From: Erythrobacter sp.
Lineage (GTDB): Bacteria; Pseudomonadota; Alphaproteobacteria; Sphingomonadales; Sphingomonadaceae
Reading direction: 5' to 3'
Length of the DNA stretch: 64,000 nucleotides
Assembly: GCA_024642335.1 (NCBI GenBank)
Contig: JAHEBH010000001.1
Location: forward strand, 1 to 64,000
The notes beneath the pieces were generated by a model. That model ran no database searches. It had not been told where the DNA came from and saw nothing but the letters and a program-made list of their open reading frames with translations. Positions 34,903-43,841 of the stretch are shown here, piece by piece (within the stretch, counting starts at the first letter, position 1; each line of letters begins with the position of its first letter). Made by a program: the position numbers and the translations under genes.

Positions 34903-37026
34903 GTGGGAATGACTGGCTTCTTTCCTCTCCTTGTTTTCGGCCTGCACGCGCTTGCCGCATGCGGAGCGATCCTGCTTGCCGTTTGGCAGACATCGCTGCG
35001 CCCGAAGGCGAGCAAGTTTGTTGTTCGCGCCAACATTGCCCTGGCCTTGAGCGCGGCCTGGGCCATAGCGACCATTGCCCTGGGCGCGGGGAGCGCAATC
35101 ACGCTCTCCGTTCTGAGTGCGAGCTATCTGGCCTGGCTGTGGTTGCTGCACCGCCTGTTCACCTATGACAATCGCGACAAGAGCGTGGGACCGGTTCGAC
35201 CGGTTATCTATGCGCTCGCTTTTGTCGAGTTGGTGCAGCTCGCGCTGGTGGGGATTGGCACCCAGTTGCATCTCGGCTCGGATATGAGCCTGCAGCTCGC
35301 TTCTTTCGCCGTTCTCCTGCGGCTGCTGTTCTGCGTGGGCGCACTGGTGCTGCTGCACAATCTCTATGTCGGCGCTTCGCAGCCCGCGCGCCAGACGCTG
35401 ATCTGGCCGGCATCGGGCCTGGCCGTGATCTGGGTTTATGACCTCAACCTCTACACGATTGCTTATCTCGGCGATGCAGTGCCCAGGATGCTGCTGGACC
35501 TGAGGGCATTGGCGGTGTTGGTCAGCCTGATCCTGTTCGGGCTCAGTGCCCTTCGCAAGACGAGCGACCTTCGTCTGAAGCCATCACGCAGCTTTGCCTT
35601 CCGCTCGCTGTCACTGGCCGTGATCGGGGCCTACCTTGCGGTCATGGTGGTGATCGCGCAGGGCATCTCTTATGCTGGCAGCGATTTTGCCCGCTTTGTG
35701 CAGATCGGTTTCGTGCTGCTGGCAAGTGCTTTGGCGCTGGCTTTCCTCCCTTCGCGCAAGATGCGTGGCTGGCTGCGCGTGACCATTTCCAAGCACCTGT
35801 TCCAGCACCGCTATGATTACCGTGCGGAATGGCTTCGTTTCACAAATACCATCGGCCGGGCGGGTCCCGATGCAGATCCCCTGCACGAGAGGGCGGTGCA
35901 GGCGGTTGCCGACATCACCGACAGCGCATCCGGACTGCTGCTGACCCCGCGTGAGGACGGAGCATTGGCTCTCGATGCGCGGTGGGAATGGCCGAATATC
36001 GAAGTTCCTGCGATTGCCATGAAGCTTGAAGGCGCGCGCTTCTTCGAGGACAGTCAGTTCATCCTCGACCTGGATGACCTGCGCAAGGGCCGCGCGGAAG
36101 GCATTCCCGCCACCGCCTGCCCTTCGTGGCTTCTCGATGATCCGGACGCGTGGGCGATGATCCCGCTGCTCCATTACGAGCGCCTCGTTGCGGTTGTGGT
36201 GCTCTCTCGCCCTCCTGCCGCGCGCATGCTCGACTGGGAGGATTTCGACCTGCTGCGCGTGGTCGGTCGGCAGCTGGCGAGTTATCTGGCCGAACAGTCG
36301 AGCCAGGATGCACTGGGCGAGGCACAGCGCTTTGACGAGTTCAATCGGCGCATCGCTTTCGTCATGCACGATATCAAGAACCTGGCCAGCCAGCTTTCGC
36401 TGCTCGCGCGCAACGCGGAAAAGCACGCGGACAAGGCCGAGTTTAGGGCGGACATGATCCTGACGCTGCGCAATTCAACCGACAAATTGCAGGCACTGCT
36501 CGACAGGCTTGGCCGCTATGGTGCGCAAGCACAGGGAAGCCGCCAGCCGATTGCCCTGGACGAGGTGATCGCCCGTGTGGCCCGGCAATACCAGGGCAAG
36601 CATGAGGTGATCGCCTTCAATTCCGATCCTTGCGAAGTGAAAGGCGATGCCGAGGCTTTGGAACAGGCTTTGGTCCACCTTGTGCAGAACGCCATCGAGG
36701 CGAGCCCGGAATTCGAGCCCGTATTCCTCGATCTGCGCCTGGATGCGACAAATGCAGTGCTTGAAGTGGTCGATTCCGGCTGCGGAATGAGCCCCGAATT
36801 CGTCCGCACGCGCCTGTTCAAGCCTTTCCAGTCTTCCAAGCAGGGCGGCTTCGGTATCGGCGCCTATGAGGCGCGCGAACTGGTCCGTGCAATGGGCGGA
36901 AGGCTCGATGTCGAATCCCGCGAAGGGATCGGCACACGCTTCATCATCCGCCTGCCGCTTTCGAGCACGGCTGCGCTGATGAAAGATCTCAACCAACATC
37001 CTGATACCAAGGCGGAGGTGGCCTGA
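34903..37026 (+). CDS. prsK: PrsK-type (PEP-CTERM/exosortase-associated) membrane histidine kinase
   Basis: A protein of about 707 residues. Eight or so membrane helices fill residues 1-290, then a GAF-like sensor domain (about 310-460, ending VVGRQLASYLAEQSS). The phospho-acceptor region is FVMHDIKNLASQLSLLARNAEKH with the His near residue 489, where HDxKN is typical of the PrsK/NtrB-like group. The ATPase domain shows LVHLVQNAIEASPEF, LEVVDSGCGMSPEFV and FGIGAYEARELVRAMGGRL. Start is GTG 34903 or ATG 34909. It overlaps the regulator gene by one base. PrsK-PrsR is linked to exopolysaccharide and PEP-CTERM protein sorting; no exosortase gene is in this window. Confidence 0.85.
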   Translation: MGMTGFFPLLVFGLHALAACGAILLAVWQTSLRPKASKFVVRANIALALSAAWAIATIALGAGSAITLSVLSASYLAWLWLLHRLFTYDNRDKSVGPVRPVIYALAFVELVQLALVGIGTQLHLGSDMSLQLASFAVLLRLLFCVGALVLLHNLYVGASQPARQTLIWPASGLAVIWVYDLNLYTIAYLGDAVPRMLLDLRALAVLVSLILFGLSALRKTSDLRLKPSRSFAFRSLSLAVIGAYLAVMVVIAQGISYAGSDFARFVQIGFVLLASALALAFLPSRKMRGWLRVTISKHLFQHRYDYRAEWLRFTNTIGRAGPDADPLHERAVQAVADITDSASGLLLTPREDGALALDARWEWPNIEVPAIAMKLEGARFFEDSQFILDLDDLRKGRAEGIPATACPSWLLDDPDAWAMIPLLHYERLVAVVVLSRPPAARMLDWEDFDLLRVVGRQLASYLAEQSSQDALGEAQRFDEFNRRIAFVMHDIKNLASQLSLLARNAEKHADKAEFRADMILTLRNSTDKLQALLDRLGRYGAQAQGSRQPIALDEVIARVARQYQGKHEVIAFNSDPCEVKGDAEALEQALVHLVQNAIEASPEFEPVFLDLRLDATNAVLEVVDSGCGMSPEFVRTRLFKPFQSSKQGGFGIGAYEARELVRAMGGRLDVESREGIGTRFIIRLPLSSTAALMKDLNQHPDTKAEVA

Positions 37027-38390
37027 TGGCCGACAGCAAACCCAAACTCCTGATCGTCGAAGATGACGAGGGGCTGCAGGCGCAGCTCAAATGGGCTTAT
37101 GAGGATTTTGACGTGGTGATCGCGGGCGACCGCGAGAGCGCGATTGCTGCCTTGCGCTCCGAGGAACCGAGCGTCGTGACGCTTGACCTTGGCCTGCCGC
37201 CGGATCCGGATGGCACCACCGAGGGCTTTGCCGTGCTTGACGCGATCATGGAACTCAAGCCCGACACGAAAGTCATCGTGGCATCGGGCCATGGCGCGCG
37301 CGAGAGTGCGCTTCAGGCGATCGAGCACGGTGCCTATGACTTCTACCAGAAGCCTGTCGATATCGACCAATTGGGCCTGATCGTGCGCCGTGCCTTCAAC
37401 CTTCACAGGATCGAGGCTGAAAACCGGGCGCTCGCGGCCAGGGCGGGTGAAGGCAATCGGGTGCTCGGCCGCATGATCACTTCCGCACCTGAAATGGTGA
37501 AGGTGGCGCGCACGATCGAGCGCGTGGCCAATACAAATGTCTCGGTCATGCTGCTTGGCGCGAGCGGGACGGGCAAGGAATTGCTGGCCCGCGGGCTTCA
37601 TGATGCCAGCGATCGGCGTGATGGTGCTTTCGTCGCCATCAATTGTGCGGCGATCCCCGAGAACCTGCTCGAAAGCGAGCTGTTCGGTCATGAAAAGGGC
37701 GCGTTCACCGGTGCGGTCAAGACGACCGAAGGCAAGATCGAGCAGGCAGACGGCGGTACGCTCTTCCTCGACGAGGTGGGCGATATTCCGCTGCCGTTGC
37801 AGGTAAAGCTGTTGCGCTTCATCCAGGAACGCACGATCGAACGCATCGGCGGACGGCAGCAGATTTCCGTGGACACACGCATCGTTTGCGCCACGCACCA
37901 GGACCTTGAGAGGATGATCGGCACGGGCGGTTTCCGCGAGGATTTGTTCTATCGCCTGGCAGAAGTGGTCGTGAAGATTCCTTCGTTGGCCGAAAGGCCG
38001 GGCGATGCAACGCTGCTCGCCAAAGCCTTCCTCAAGCGCTTTTCCGACGAAATGAACCCGCAGGTCACCGGATTTGCGCCCGATGCGCTGGCGGCAATCG
38101 ATGGCTGGCCCTGGCCGGGCAATGTGCGCGAGCTGGAAAACCGCGTGAAGCGTGCGGTGATCATGGCCGAGGGCAAGCTCGTGCATGCCGAAGACCTTGA
38201 TCTGAGGGATGACAAGGAAGAGAATGCAAACGCGCTCAACCTGAAGAGCGCGCGCGAGCAATCCGACCGCAAGATCATCCGGCACGCCCTGGCACGCACG
38301 GAAGGCAATATCTCCAGCACGGCCAAGATGCTCGGGATCAGCCGGCCCACGCTTTACGACCTGCTCAAGCAGTACGATTTGCAGACCTGA
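37026..38390 (+). CDS. prsR: PrsR-type sigma-54-dependent response regulator
   Basis: A protein of 454 residues in three domains. The receiver domain (5-120) has phospho-acceptor Asp54 (VVTLDLGLPPDPDGTTEG, with the insert typical of PrsR). The AAA+ domain shows Walker A GASGTGKE (178-185), the sigma-54 contact loop GAFTGA (225-230), and Walker B GTLFLDEVGD (244-253). The C-terminus is a Fis-type helix-turn-helix (EGNISSTAKMLGISRPTLYDLL). It would activate sigma-54 promoters when phosphorylated by the overlapping prsK product; targets are not visible here. Confidence 0.9.
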   Translation: MADSKPKLLIVEDDEGLQAQLKWAYEDFDVVIAGDRESAIAALRSEEPSVVTLDLGLPPDPDGTTEGFAVLDAIMELKPDTKVIVASGHGARESALQAIEHGAYDFYQKPVDIDQLGLIVRRAFNLHRIEAENRALAARAGEGNRVLGRMITSAPEMVKVARTIERVANTNVSVMLLGASGTGKELLARGLHDASDRRDGAFVAINCAAIPENLLESELFGHEKGAFTGAVKTTEGKIEQADGGTLFLDEVGDIPLPLQVKLLRFIQERTIERIGGRQQISVDTRIVCATHQDLERMIGTGGFREDLFYRLAEVVVKIPSLAERPGDATLLAKAFLKRFSDEMNPQVTGFAPDALAAIDGWPWPGNVRELENRVKRAVIMAEGKLVHAEDLDLRDDKEENANALNLKSAREQSDRKIIRHALARTEGNISSTAKMLGISRPTLYDLLKQYDLQT

Positions 38391-38467
38391 ACTTGCCAGA
38401 AATTGTCTGGTGACGGGCGCGCGCGCCCATCTGGACAGCATGCCGCGCGCGGGGCACTGCGATTGAT

Positions 38468-39436
38468 GTGCCTGTCGCCCGCATCATGTCCGGATTCGAT
38501 CCGCTGGTCCGCTTGCTGCTGTTCGTCATCCTGCTGGCTTCCTTCCTTCCCGTAACGGGGGAAGGGCGGGAGATTGCCCGGACCATCTCCAATGGCGGTA
38601 TCTTCCTGCTGTTCCTGCTCAACGGTCTGCGCCTTCCACGCAAGGATGTGCTGGCCGGGATGCGCAATGTACGCTTCCTCTTGCCACTGTCATTGTGGTG
38701 TTTCGCGGGAATGGGCGCGGCAGGCTGGGCCTTGTGGCAAATAGGTGCGCACCTGTTGCCTGGGCAAGTGGCATTGGGCCTGCTTTTCCTCGGCATCCTT
38801 CCTTCCACAGTGCAGTCGGCAACCGCATATTCCTCTCTTGCAGGAGGGAATGTGGCCGTATCGGTGGTGGCTGCCGCGGTACTCAATGTCATGGGCGTAT
38901 TTGTCACAGCCCCGCTTCTTGCCCTCCTCGCGGGAACGCAGGCAGTCGAATTGGACACCGGCGGCCTGGAGCGGATCGCAACGATCCTGCTGCTGCCATT
39001 CCTGCTGGGCCAGGTCGCGCAGGGCTGGCTGGGGGACTGGGTCCGCCAGCAGCGCCGCGTGACGAGCTGGGCGGACCGGTTGTGCATTGCCCTTGCCGTC
39101 TATGTCGCCTTCTCGGGCGCGGTAGAGCAGGGATTGTGGACGCTTGTGGACCTGCAGGCATGGGCGGCTTTGCTGGCGCTGGTGGCCATATTCCTGCTGA
39201 TTGGATTTGGCGGCTCCTGGATATTCGCCGGGGCCTTGGGGCTGGCGCGGCCCGAGAGGATATCGTTCCTTTTCGCCGGTGCGCAGAAAAGCATTGCCAT
39301 CGGTGCGCCGCTGGCCGCAGTGCTGTTTCCGCCAGCCATAGCCGGATTGTTGCTATTGCCGGTGCTGGCCTATCACCTGCTGCAACTGATGCTGTCTGCG
39401 CCGATTGCAAACAGGCTCAATCGCCAGTCTGCGTAG
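38468..39436 (+). CDS. SBF-like (bile acid:sodium symporter family) membrane transporter
   Basis: A protein of about 322 residues with nine or ten membrane helices. LLFLGILPSTVQSATAYSSLAGGNVAVSVVAAAVLNVMGVFVTAPLLALL and FLFAGAQKSIAIGAPLAAVLFPP are the two conserved crossover motifs of the SBF-like group (YfeH/P7 type), whose members move organic anions with sodium. GTG 38468 or ATG 38486 may be the start. Its 3' end overlaps the convergent DUF475 gene by 20 bases. Substrate unknown. Confidence 0.8.
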   Translation: MPVARIMSGFDPLVRLLLFVILLASFLPVTGEGREIARTISNGGIFLLFLLNGLRLPRKDVLAGMRNVRFLLPLSLWCFAGMGAAGWALWQIGAHLLPGQVALGLLFLGILPSTVQSATAYSSLAGGNVAVSVVAAAVLNVMGVFVTAPLLALLAGTQAVELDTGGLERIATILLLPFLLGQVAQGWLGDWVRQQRRVTSWADRLCIALAVYVAFSGAVEQGLWTLVDLQAWAALLALVAIFLLIGFGGSWIFAGALGLARPERISFLFAGAQKSIAIGAPLAAVLFPPAIAGLLLLPVLAYHLLQLMLSAPIANRLNRQSA

Positions 39437-40484
39437 TATCAGAAGCCTGTTGTTTCTGGTGACGGATGGACCACCACAAGGACAAACCGATCAGCGCTGC
39501 CCCGATCAGGCCGGTAATCGTTTCGGGAATGTGAAACTTTGCCGAAAGCAGCATTATCGCGCCCAGCACGATAATGGCCCAAAAAGCGCCATGTTCGAGA
39601 AAGCGATATTGCGCCAGCGTGCCTTTCTTGACGAGGTGAATCGTCATGGAACGAACGAACATCGCACCGATCGACAGACCAAGCACGATCACCACCATGT
39701 TATTGGAAAGAGCGAACGCACCAATGACACCGTCAAAGCTGAAGCTGGCATCCAGGATATTGAGGTAGAGGAAACCGCCCAAACCACTGCGCACAACGGC
39801 CCCCCGCACACGAGCGGCTTCTTCCCTCATTTCCAAAATGGTGCTGATGCCTTCGACCGCGATGAAGGTCACAAGGCCCAGCATACCCGAAACAAGAAAT
39901 GTCAGTGCATCTTCAGGTGGCAGCATTGTTGAAATGCCCCACATGGCGAGAAGGAGTAGTGCAATCTCTGCCGCAGGAAGGGCAGAAAACCGCGCGAGAT
40001 AGCTTTCAACGGCGCTGATCCAGTGGATGTCTTTCTCACCATCGAAGAAGAATTTTAGACCCACCATGGCTAGGAATGCGCCGCCAAAACCGGCTATCCC
40101 GACATGAGCGCTGGAGACCAGGCGCTCGTATTCCAATGGGTCATTGAGCGATAGATCAATGGCCTGAATGGGGCCGATGCCAGCAGCAATGGCCACAATT
40201 GCCAGTGGGAACACCACCCGCATGCCAAAGACTGCAAAGGCGATGCCCCAGGTCAGGAAGCGGCGTTGCCAGATTTCGTCCATGTCCTTGAGGACAGAAG
40301 CATTAACAACGGCGTTGTCGAAGCTGAGCGAGATTTCGAGGATGGAAAGGACAAAGATGATCCACAGCATCTGTGCCATACCGGCAATGCTGCCTGTGCT
40401 TGACCAACCGTACCAAGCACCCAGGCCCAGACACAGGAACGTAAAGATGAAGGAAAATGTATAGAAGCGCAGCAGAGTGGCCAT
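39417..40484 (-). CDS. DUF475 (TerC-like) integral membrane protein
   Basis: A protein of 355 residues with about nine membrane segments. ILEISLSFDNAVVNASVLKDM and FLYLNILDASFSFDGVIGAFALSNNMVVI are the paired Asp-containing motifs of the TerC/DUF475 superfamily, linked to metal or tellurite tolerance. The C-terminus is soluble and polar (WWSIRHQKQQASDTTQTGD). Counting two sample lines gives about 47-52% GC, clearly below neighbouring genes (above 60%), which hints at horizontal acquisition. The exported ion is unknown. Confidence 0.85.
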   Translation of the reverse strand: MATLLRFYTFSFIFTFLCLGLGAWYGWSSTGSIAGMAQMLWIIFVLSILEISLSFDNAVVNASVLKDMDEIWQRRFLTWGIAFAVFGMRVVFPLAIVAIAAGIGPIQAIDLSLNDPLEYERLVSSAHVGIAGFGGAFLAMVGLKFFFDGEKDIHWISAVESYLARFSALPAAEIALLLLAMWGISTMLPPEDALTFLVSGMLGLVTFIAVEGISTILEMREEAARVRGAVVRSGLGGFLYLNILDASFSFDGVIGAFALSNNMVVIVLGLSIGAMFVRSMTIHLVKKGTLAQYRFLEHGAFWAIIVLGAIMLLSAKFHIPETITGLIGAALIGLSLWWSIRHQKQQASDTTQTGD

Positions 40485-40551
40485 GCGGGGTCTATGTCCT
40501 GATCAGTTTGACGGCGCGGCTAGGGCAGTTCAGACCGCAGCTCAAGAGCTG

Positions 40552-41421
40552 CTATTTGGACTGGTATGTCTGCTCTTTACCCGGAAAGCTACGTGCGCGC
40601 ACTTCCTGTGCATAGGTTTCCGCAGCTTTCGCGATGGTTGAGGCAATATCCTCGTAACGTTTCACGAAACGTGGAACGCGTTCGAACATGCCCAGCATGT
40701 CTTCGGTCACCAGCACCTGCCCGTCGCATTGGGCGGAGGCACCGATGCCAATGGTCGGAATGTCAACCGAACGGGTCAGGGCAATGGCAATCGGTTCCAC
40801 TACACCTTCGACAACAACCGCGAATGACCCGGCATCGGCAACAGCTTTCCCGTCGGAAATGATCTTTTCGTGCTCTTCCTGGCTGTGGCCGCGGGCTGCA
40901 TAGCCGCCCAGTGCGTTGACCGCCTGCGGGGTCAGGCCAACATGTGCCATCACCGGAATGCCGCGCCTGGTCAGGAAGTAAATGGTTTCCGCCATCACGC
41001 TGCCGCCTTCCAGCTTCACGGCTGCGCACCCCGTCTCCGCCATGATCCGCGATGCGCTGTCAAAGGCCTGCTGCGGGCTCTGTTCGTAGGTGCCGAAGGG
41101 CATGTCGACCACGACCAGCGAGTGATAGGAACCGCGCACCACTGCAGCCCCATGCGCGCACATCATGTCGAGCGTCACGGAAAGGGTGGAGGGAAGCCCA
41201 TAAATCACCTGGCCGAGCGAATCTCCCACCAGCAAGATATCGCAATGGGCATCCAGCAATTGCGCCTGCCGCGCCGTATAGGCGGTGAGCATGACGAGGG
41301 GCTCCTCGGTCTCGCCCTCGAATTTGCGGCGCTGGATCGCGGGGACGGTCAGCCTTTTCATCGGGCTGGGCGTCGGGTTGGCCCGACTGGTCGATGTGTC
41401 GAGATTGAATGTCGTGGACAT
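40552..41421 (-). CDS. panB: 3-methyl-2-oxobutanoate hydroxymethyltransferase
   Basis: A protein of about 289 residues, first enzyme of pantothenate synthesis, making ketopantoate from 2-oxoisovalerate and methylene-THF. Family blocks: [81 protein letters not shown] and [24 protein letters not shown] with catalytic Glu. ATG 41421 is the most probable start; an internal ATG at 41361 ([10 protein letters not shown]) fits shorter homologues. No panC or panD lies nearby. It is divergent from the NSS transporter. Confidence 0.93.
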   Translation of the reverse strand: MSTTFNLDTSTSRANPTPSPMKRLTVPAIQRRKFEGETEEPLVMLTAYTARQAQLLDAHCDILLVGDSLGQVIYGLPSTLSVTLDMMCAHGAAVVRGSYHSLVVVDMPFGTYEQSPQQAFDSASRIMAETGCAAVKLEGGSVMAETIYFLTRRGIPVMAHVGLTPQAVNALGGYAARGHSQEEHEKIISDGKAVADAGSFAVVVEGVVEPIAIALTRSVDIPTIGIGASAQCDGQVLVTEDMLGMFERVPRFVKRYEDIASTIAKAAETYAQEVRARSFPGKEQTYQSK

Positions 41422-41533
41422 AGCGGTCTTGTAGCGATTGGTGGACTGCGAGCAAAGCCGTCTCGACGCGCGCCGAATTTCCATGCAGGAATGTGTCTTT
41501 CGCGCCTTTGAGGGCGCCAGGAGGGCGAGCGAT

Positions 41534-42967
41534 ATGGCAGCAGGCAGCCAGGATGTAGGCGAGCACTGGTCGTCGGGTACAGCATTCTTGCTGGCGGCGA
41601 TCGGTTCGGCTGTCGGGCTCGGGAATATCTGGCGCTTCCCGACTTTGGCTGGTGAGAACGGCGGCGGCGCTTTCGTGCTGGTCTATATCCTTTGCGTTGC
41701 GCTGATTGGTTTGCCCATCGTGCTTTCGGAAGTGCTGATCGGGCGTGCCGGCGGGCATAATGCCGATTCGCCCGGTTCGATTGCCGAAGTGGCAGAACGT
41801 TCGGGGCGCAGCCGCAAATGGGGCCTGTTCGGTACTGTGGGCACGCTCACCGCTTTCCTCATCCTCTCCTTCTATTCACTCGTTGCTGGCTGGGTGCTCT
41901 ATTACGTGTGGGTCAGCGGTGCGGACTTCCTCGAGGCGCTGTTTTCCGCGCAGCCCTTTGCACCCGCATTCGATCATATGACCCGCGACGAGGTGACGGG
42001 CATGATGGGCGGGCTGTTTGCCAATCCCGCTATGCTCATCGGGCAGCATGCGCTTTTCATGATTGTCACTTTGGCGATTGTTGCCGTTGGTGTGACCGGG
42101 GGGATCGAGAAGGCTGCCAAGTGGCTGATGCCTTCCTTCTTCGTGTTGCTGGTGCTGCTGACCATCTATGCCGGATTGACCGGTGACATGGGCGCGGCGC
42201 TTGCCTTCATGTTCACGCCCGATTTTTCCAAACTAACGCCCGCCATCCTCAATGATGCGCTGGGGCAGGCGTGTTTTTCGCTGAGCGTCGGCGGGGCGTT
42301 GTTGATTACATACGGTTCCTATGTGCCAAGTGAGGTGCGCCTGGCACCGACTGCTGCGGTGATTGCTTCGGTTGATACCGGTGTAGCGATTTTGGCCGGT
42401 CTGATGATCTTCCCGATCGTCTTTGCTGCCGGGCTTGACCCTGCCGGCGGTCCGGGCCTTATCTTCCAGACCCTGCCTATCGCCTTTCACCAGATGCCCG
42501 GCGGGGCGCTGGTGGGGTTGCTGTTCTTTACCCTGATCTTCTTTGCAGCTTTGACCAGCTCGATCGCCTTGCTCGAGGCGCCTACGGCATGGGTCATGCG
42601 GCGTTTCGGCCTTGGCCGGAAGCAGGCTGCTGCTTCAGTTGCCGTGCCAGCCTTTCTGATCGGCGTTGCTTGTGCGCTGGGGTATAATCTGTGGTCGGAG
42701 GTGCGCCCGCTGTTCTTCTGGCCGATCTTCGCCGATTCCGACATTCTTGATTCGCTGGACGGGATTACCGGCAAGATCGGTCTGCCTGTTGGCGGACTGG
42801 GTGCTGCGCTGCTCGCGGGCTGGGTTGCGGACAGGGCGATCGTCGATGCCGAGACCGGCCTGTCCGGCGGGATGCTGGCCTTGTGGCGGTTCCTCATCGC
42901 CTGGTTGGCACCACTCGCTGTCGGACTGATCCTGCTGTTCGGCCTCTGGCCCTCTTTGCTGGGCTGA
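41534..42967 (+). CDS. Sodium-dependent transporter, NSS (SNF) family
   Basis: A protein of 477 residues with about 11-12 membrane helices. The N-terminal signature [42 protein letters not shown] is the sodium- and substrate-binding helix 1 of the neurotransmitter:sodium symporter family, LeuT-like. [46 protein letters not shown] marks helices 6-7. ATG 41534 has AGGAGG at optimal distance; the frame is open upstream but without conserved residues. It probably imports an amino acid with Na+. Confidence 0.9.
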   Translation: MAAGSQDVGEHWSSGTAFLLAAIGSAVGLGNIWRFPTLAGENGGGAFVLVYILCVALIGLPIVLSEVLIGRAGGHNADSPGSIAEVAERSGRSRKWGLFGTVGTLTAFLILSFYSLVAGWVLYYVWVSGADFLEALFSAQPFAPAFDHMTRDEVTGMMGGLFANPAMLIGQHALFMIVTLAIVAVGVTGGIEKAAKWLMPSFFVLLVLLTIYAGLTGDMGAALAFMFTPDFSKLTPAILNDALGQACFSLSVGGALLITYGSYVPSEVRLAPTAAVIASVDTGVAILAGLMIFPIVFAAGLDPAGGPGLIFQTLPIAFHQMPGGALVGLLFFTLIFFAALTSSIALLEAPTAWVMRRFGLGRKQAAASVAVPAFLIGVACALGYNLWSEVRPLFFWPIFADSDILDSLDGITGKIGLPVGGLGAALLAGWVADRAIVDAETGLSGGMLALWRFLIAWLAPLAVGLILLFGLWPSLLG

Positions 42968-43055
42968 TTTTCCCTTTCCCGGCAATGCTGGCGGAGGTTT
43001 CCTCCGGCGATTTCCCATGCCTGTAATCCATCTTCCATTGCGTCTACGAGGATAA

Positions 43056-43070
43056 GAACATAAGAAGAAC
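43056..43070 (+). promoter_or_regulatory. LexA-binding SOS box (GAAC-N7-GAAC)
   Basis: GAAC at 43056 and GAAC at 43067 are separated by exactly seven bases. This direct repeat is the published alphaproteobacterial LexA box (the reverse form is GTTC-N7-GTTC). It ends 15 bases before imuA, in the position for repression of the imuA-imuB-dnaE2 operon until DNA damage. Confidence 0.8.
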
Positions 43071-43085
43071 ATCGGAGTTGATTCG

Positions 43086-43841
43086 ATGGATATGTCCCGC
43101 CTTCCCAAAGCTGCCCAGCTTGCCTCGCTGGGGGAGCATGCACCGCGCTGGCGACCCGGCCTGCCGCGCGCAAGGCAAGGCGTGCAGCATAGCGAGATAT
43201 TTGCCTCGATCGACGATGCAGGCGGTGCGGGATGTGCCTTGGCGTTCGCGCTCGATGAGATGCGGCACATGGAAACAGGCAGGCTGGAGGAAAAGCCGCT
43301 GCTGTGGGTGCAGGATGAACTCTCGTGCAAGCGCAGCGGGCGGCCTTATCGCCCCGGCCTGCCACGGGAACTGCGCCACCGGCTGATCCACGTCGCGGCC
43401 CGCAAGCCGGAGGATGCGCTCTTCGCGCTGGAAGAGGGGATGCGCTGCCGCGACCTTGCCTGCGTGATCGGGGAGATTGCCGGCAATCCGCGCGCGCTGG
43501 ACCTCACCGCCACGCGGCGGCTCAGCCTGGCGGCGGAAAGGCATGGCGTGCCGCTGTTCCTTATCCGCCACGATGCGCGGCCCGATGTCAGCTCGGCCCG
43601 CATGCGCTGGAATGTGCGCTCGGCTCCATCCCCGCAGCCGCGCTGGAACCTGGCGGCGCCCGGTCAACCGACCTGGCATGCCGAACTGTTCCGCGCCCGT
43701 GCCCATGCCCCAGGAGAATGGATCTTGCGCGATGACGGACAGGCCCTCCTCGCCGAGCGTCCGGCAGCCAATCGCGCCACCGCGCCGGATCATGGCGATC
43801 TGGCTGGCGCTGCTGGCGCTGGATCGCTGGCGGCACTCTGA
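43086..43841 (+). CDS. imuA: ImuA, SOS mutagenesis cassette protein
   Basis: A protein of 251 residues related to RecA/SulA in fold but lacking an obvious Walker A motif here. Characteristic parts are HAPRWRPGLPRARQGVQHSEIF, the central PEDALFALEEGMRCRDLACVIGEIAGNPRALDLTATRRLSLAAERHGVPLFLIR, and the RWRVxxxPS-like RWNVRSAPSPQPRWNLA. ImuA acts with ImuB and DnaE2 in damage-induced mutagenic translesion synthesis. An SOS box lies 15 bases upstream. Its 3' end is overlapped by the imuB start region in another frame. Confidence 0.88.
   Translation: MDMSRLPKAAQLASLGEHAPRWRPGLPRARQGVQHSEIFASIDDAGGAGCALAFALDEMRHMETGRLEEKPLLWVQDELSCKRSGRPYRPGLPRELRHRLIHVAARKPEDALFALEEGMRCRDLACVIGEIAGNPRALDLTATRRLSLAAERHGVPLFLIRHDARPDVSSARMRWNVRSAPSPQPRWNLAAPGQPTWHAELFRARAHAPGEWILRDDGQALLAERPAANRATAPDHGDLAGAAGAGSLAAL

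Noticed and set aside
36864-38441. A 525-codon minus-strand frame opposite prsR.
   Set aside because: It mirrors the sigma-54 regulator codon by codon and has no independent features.
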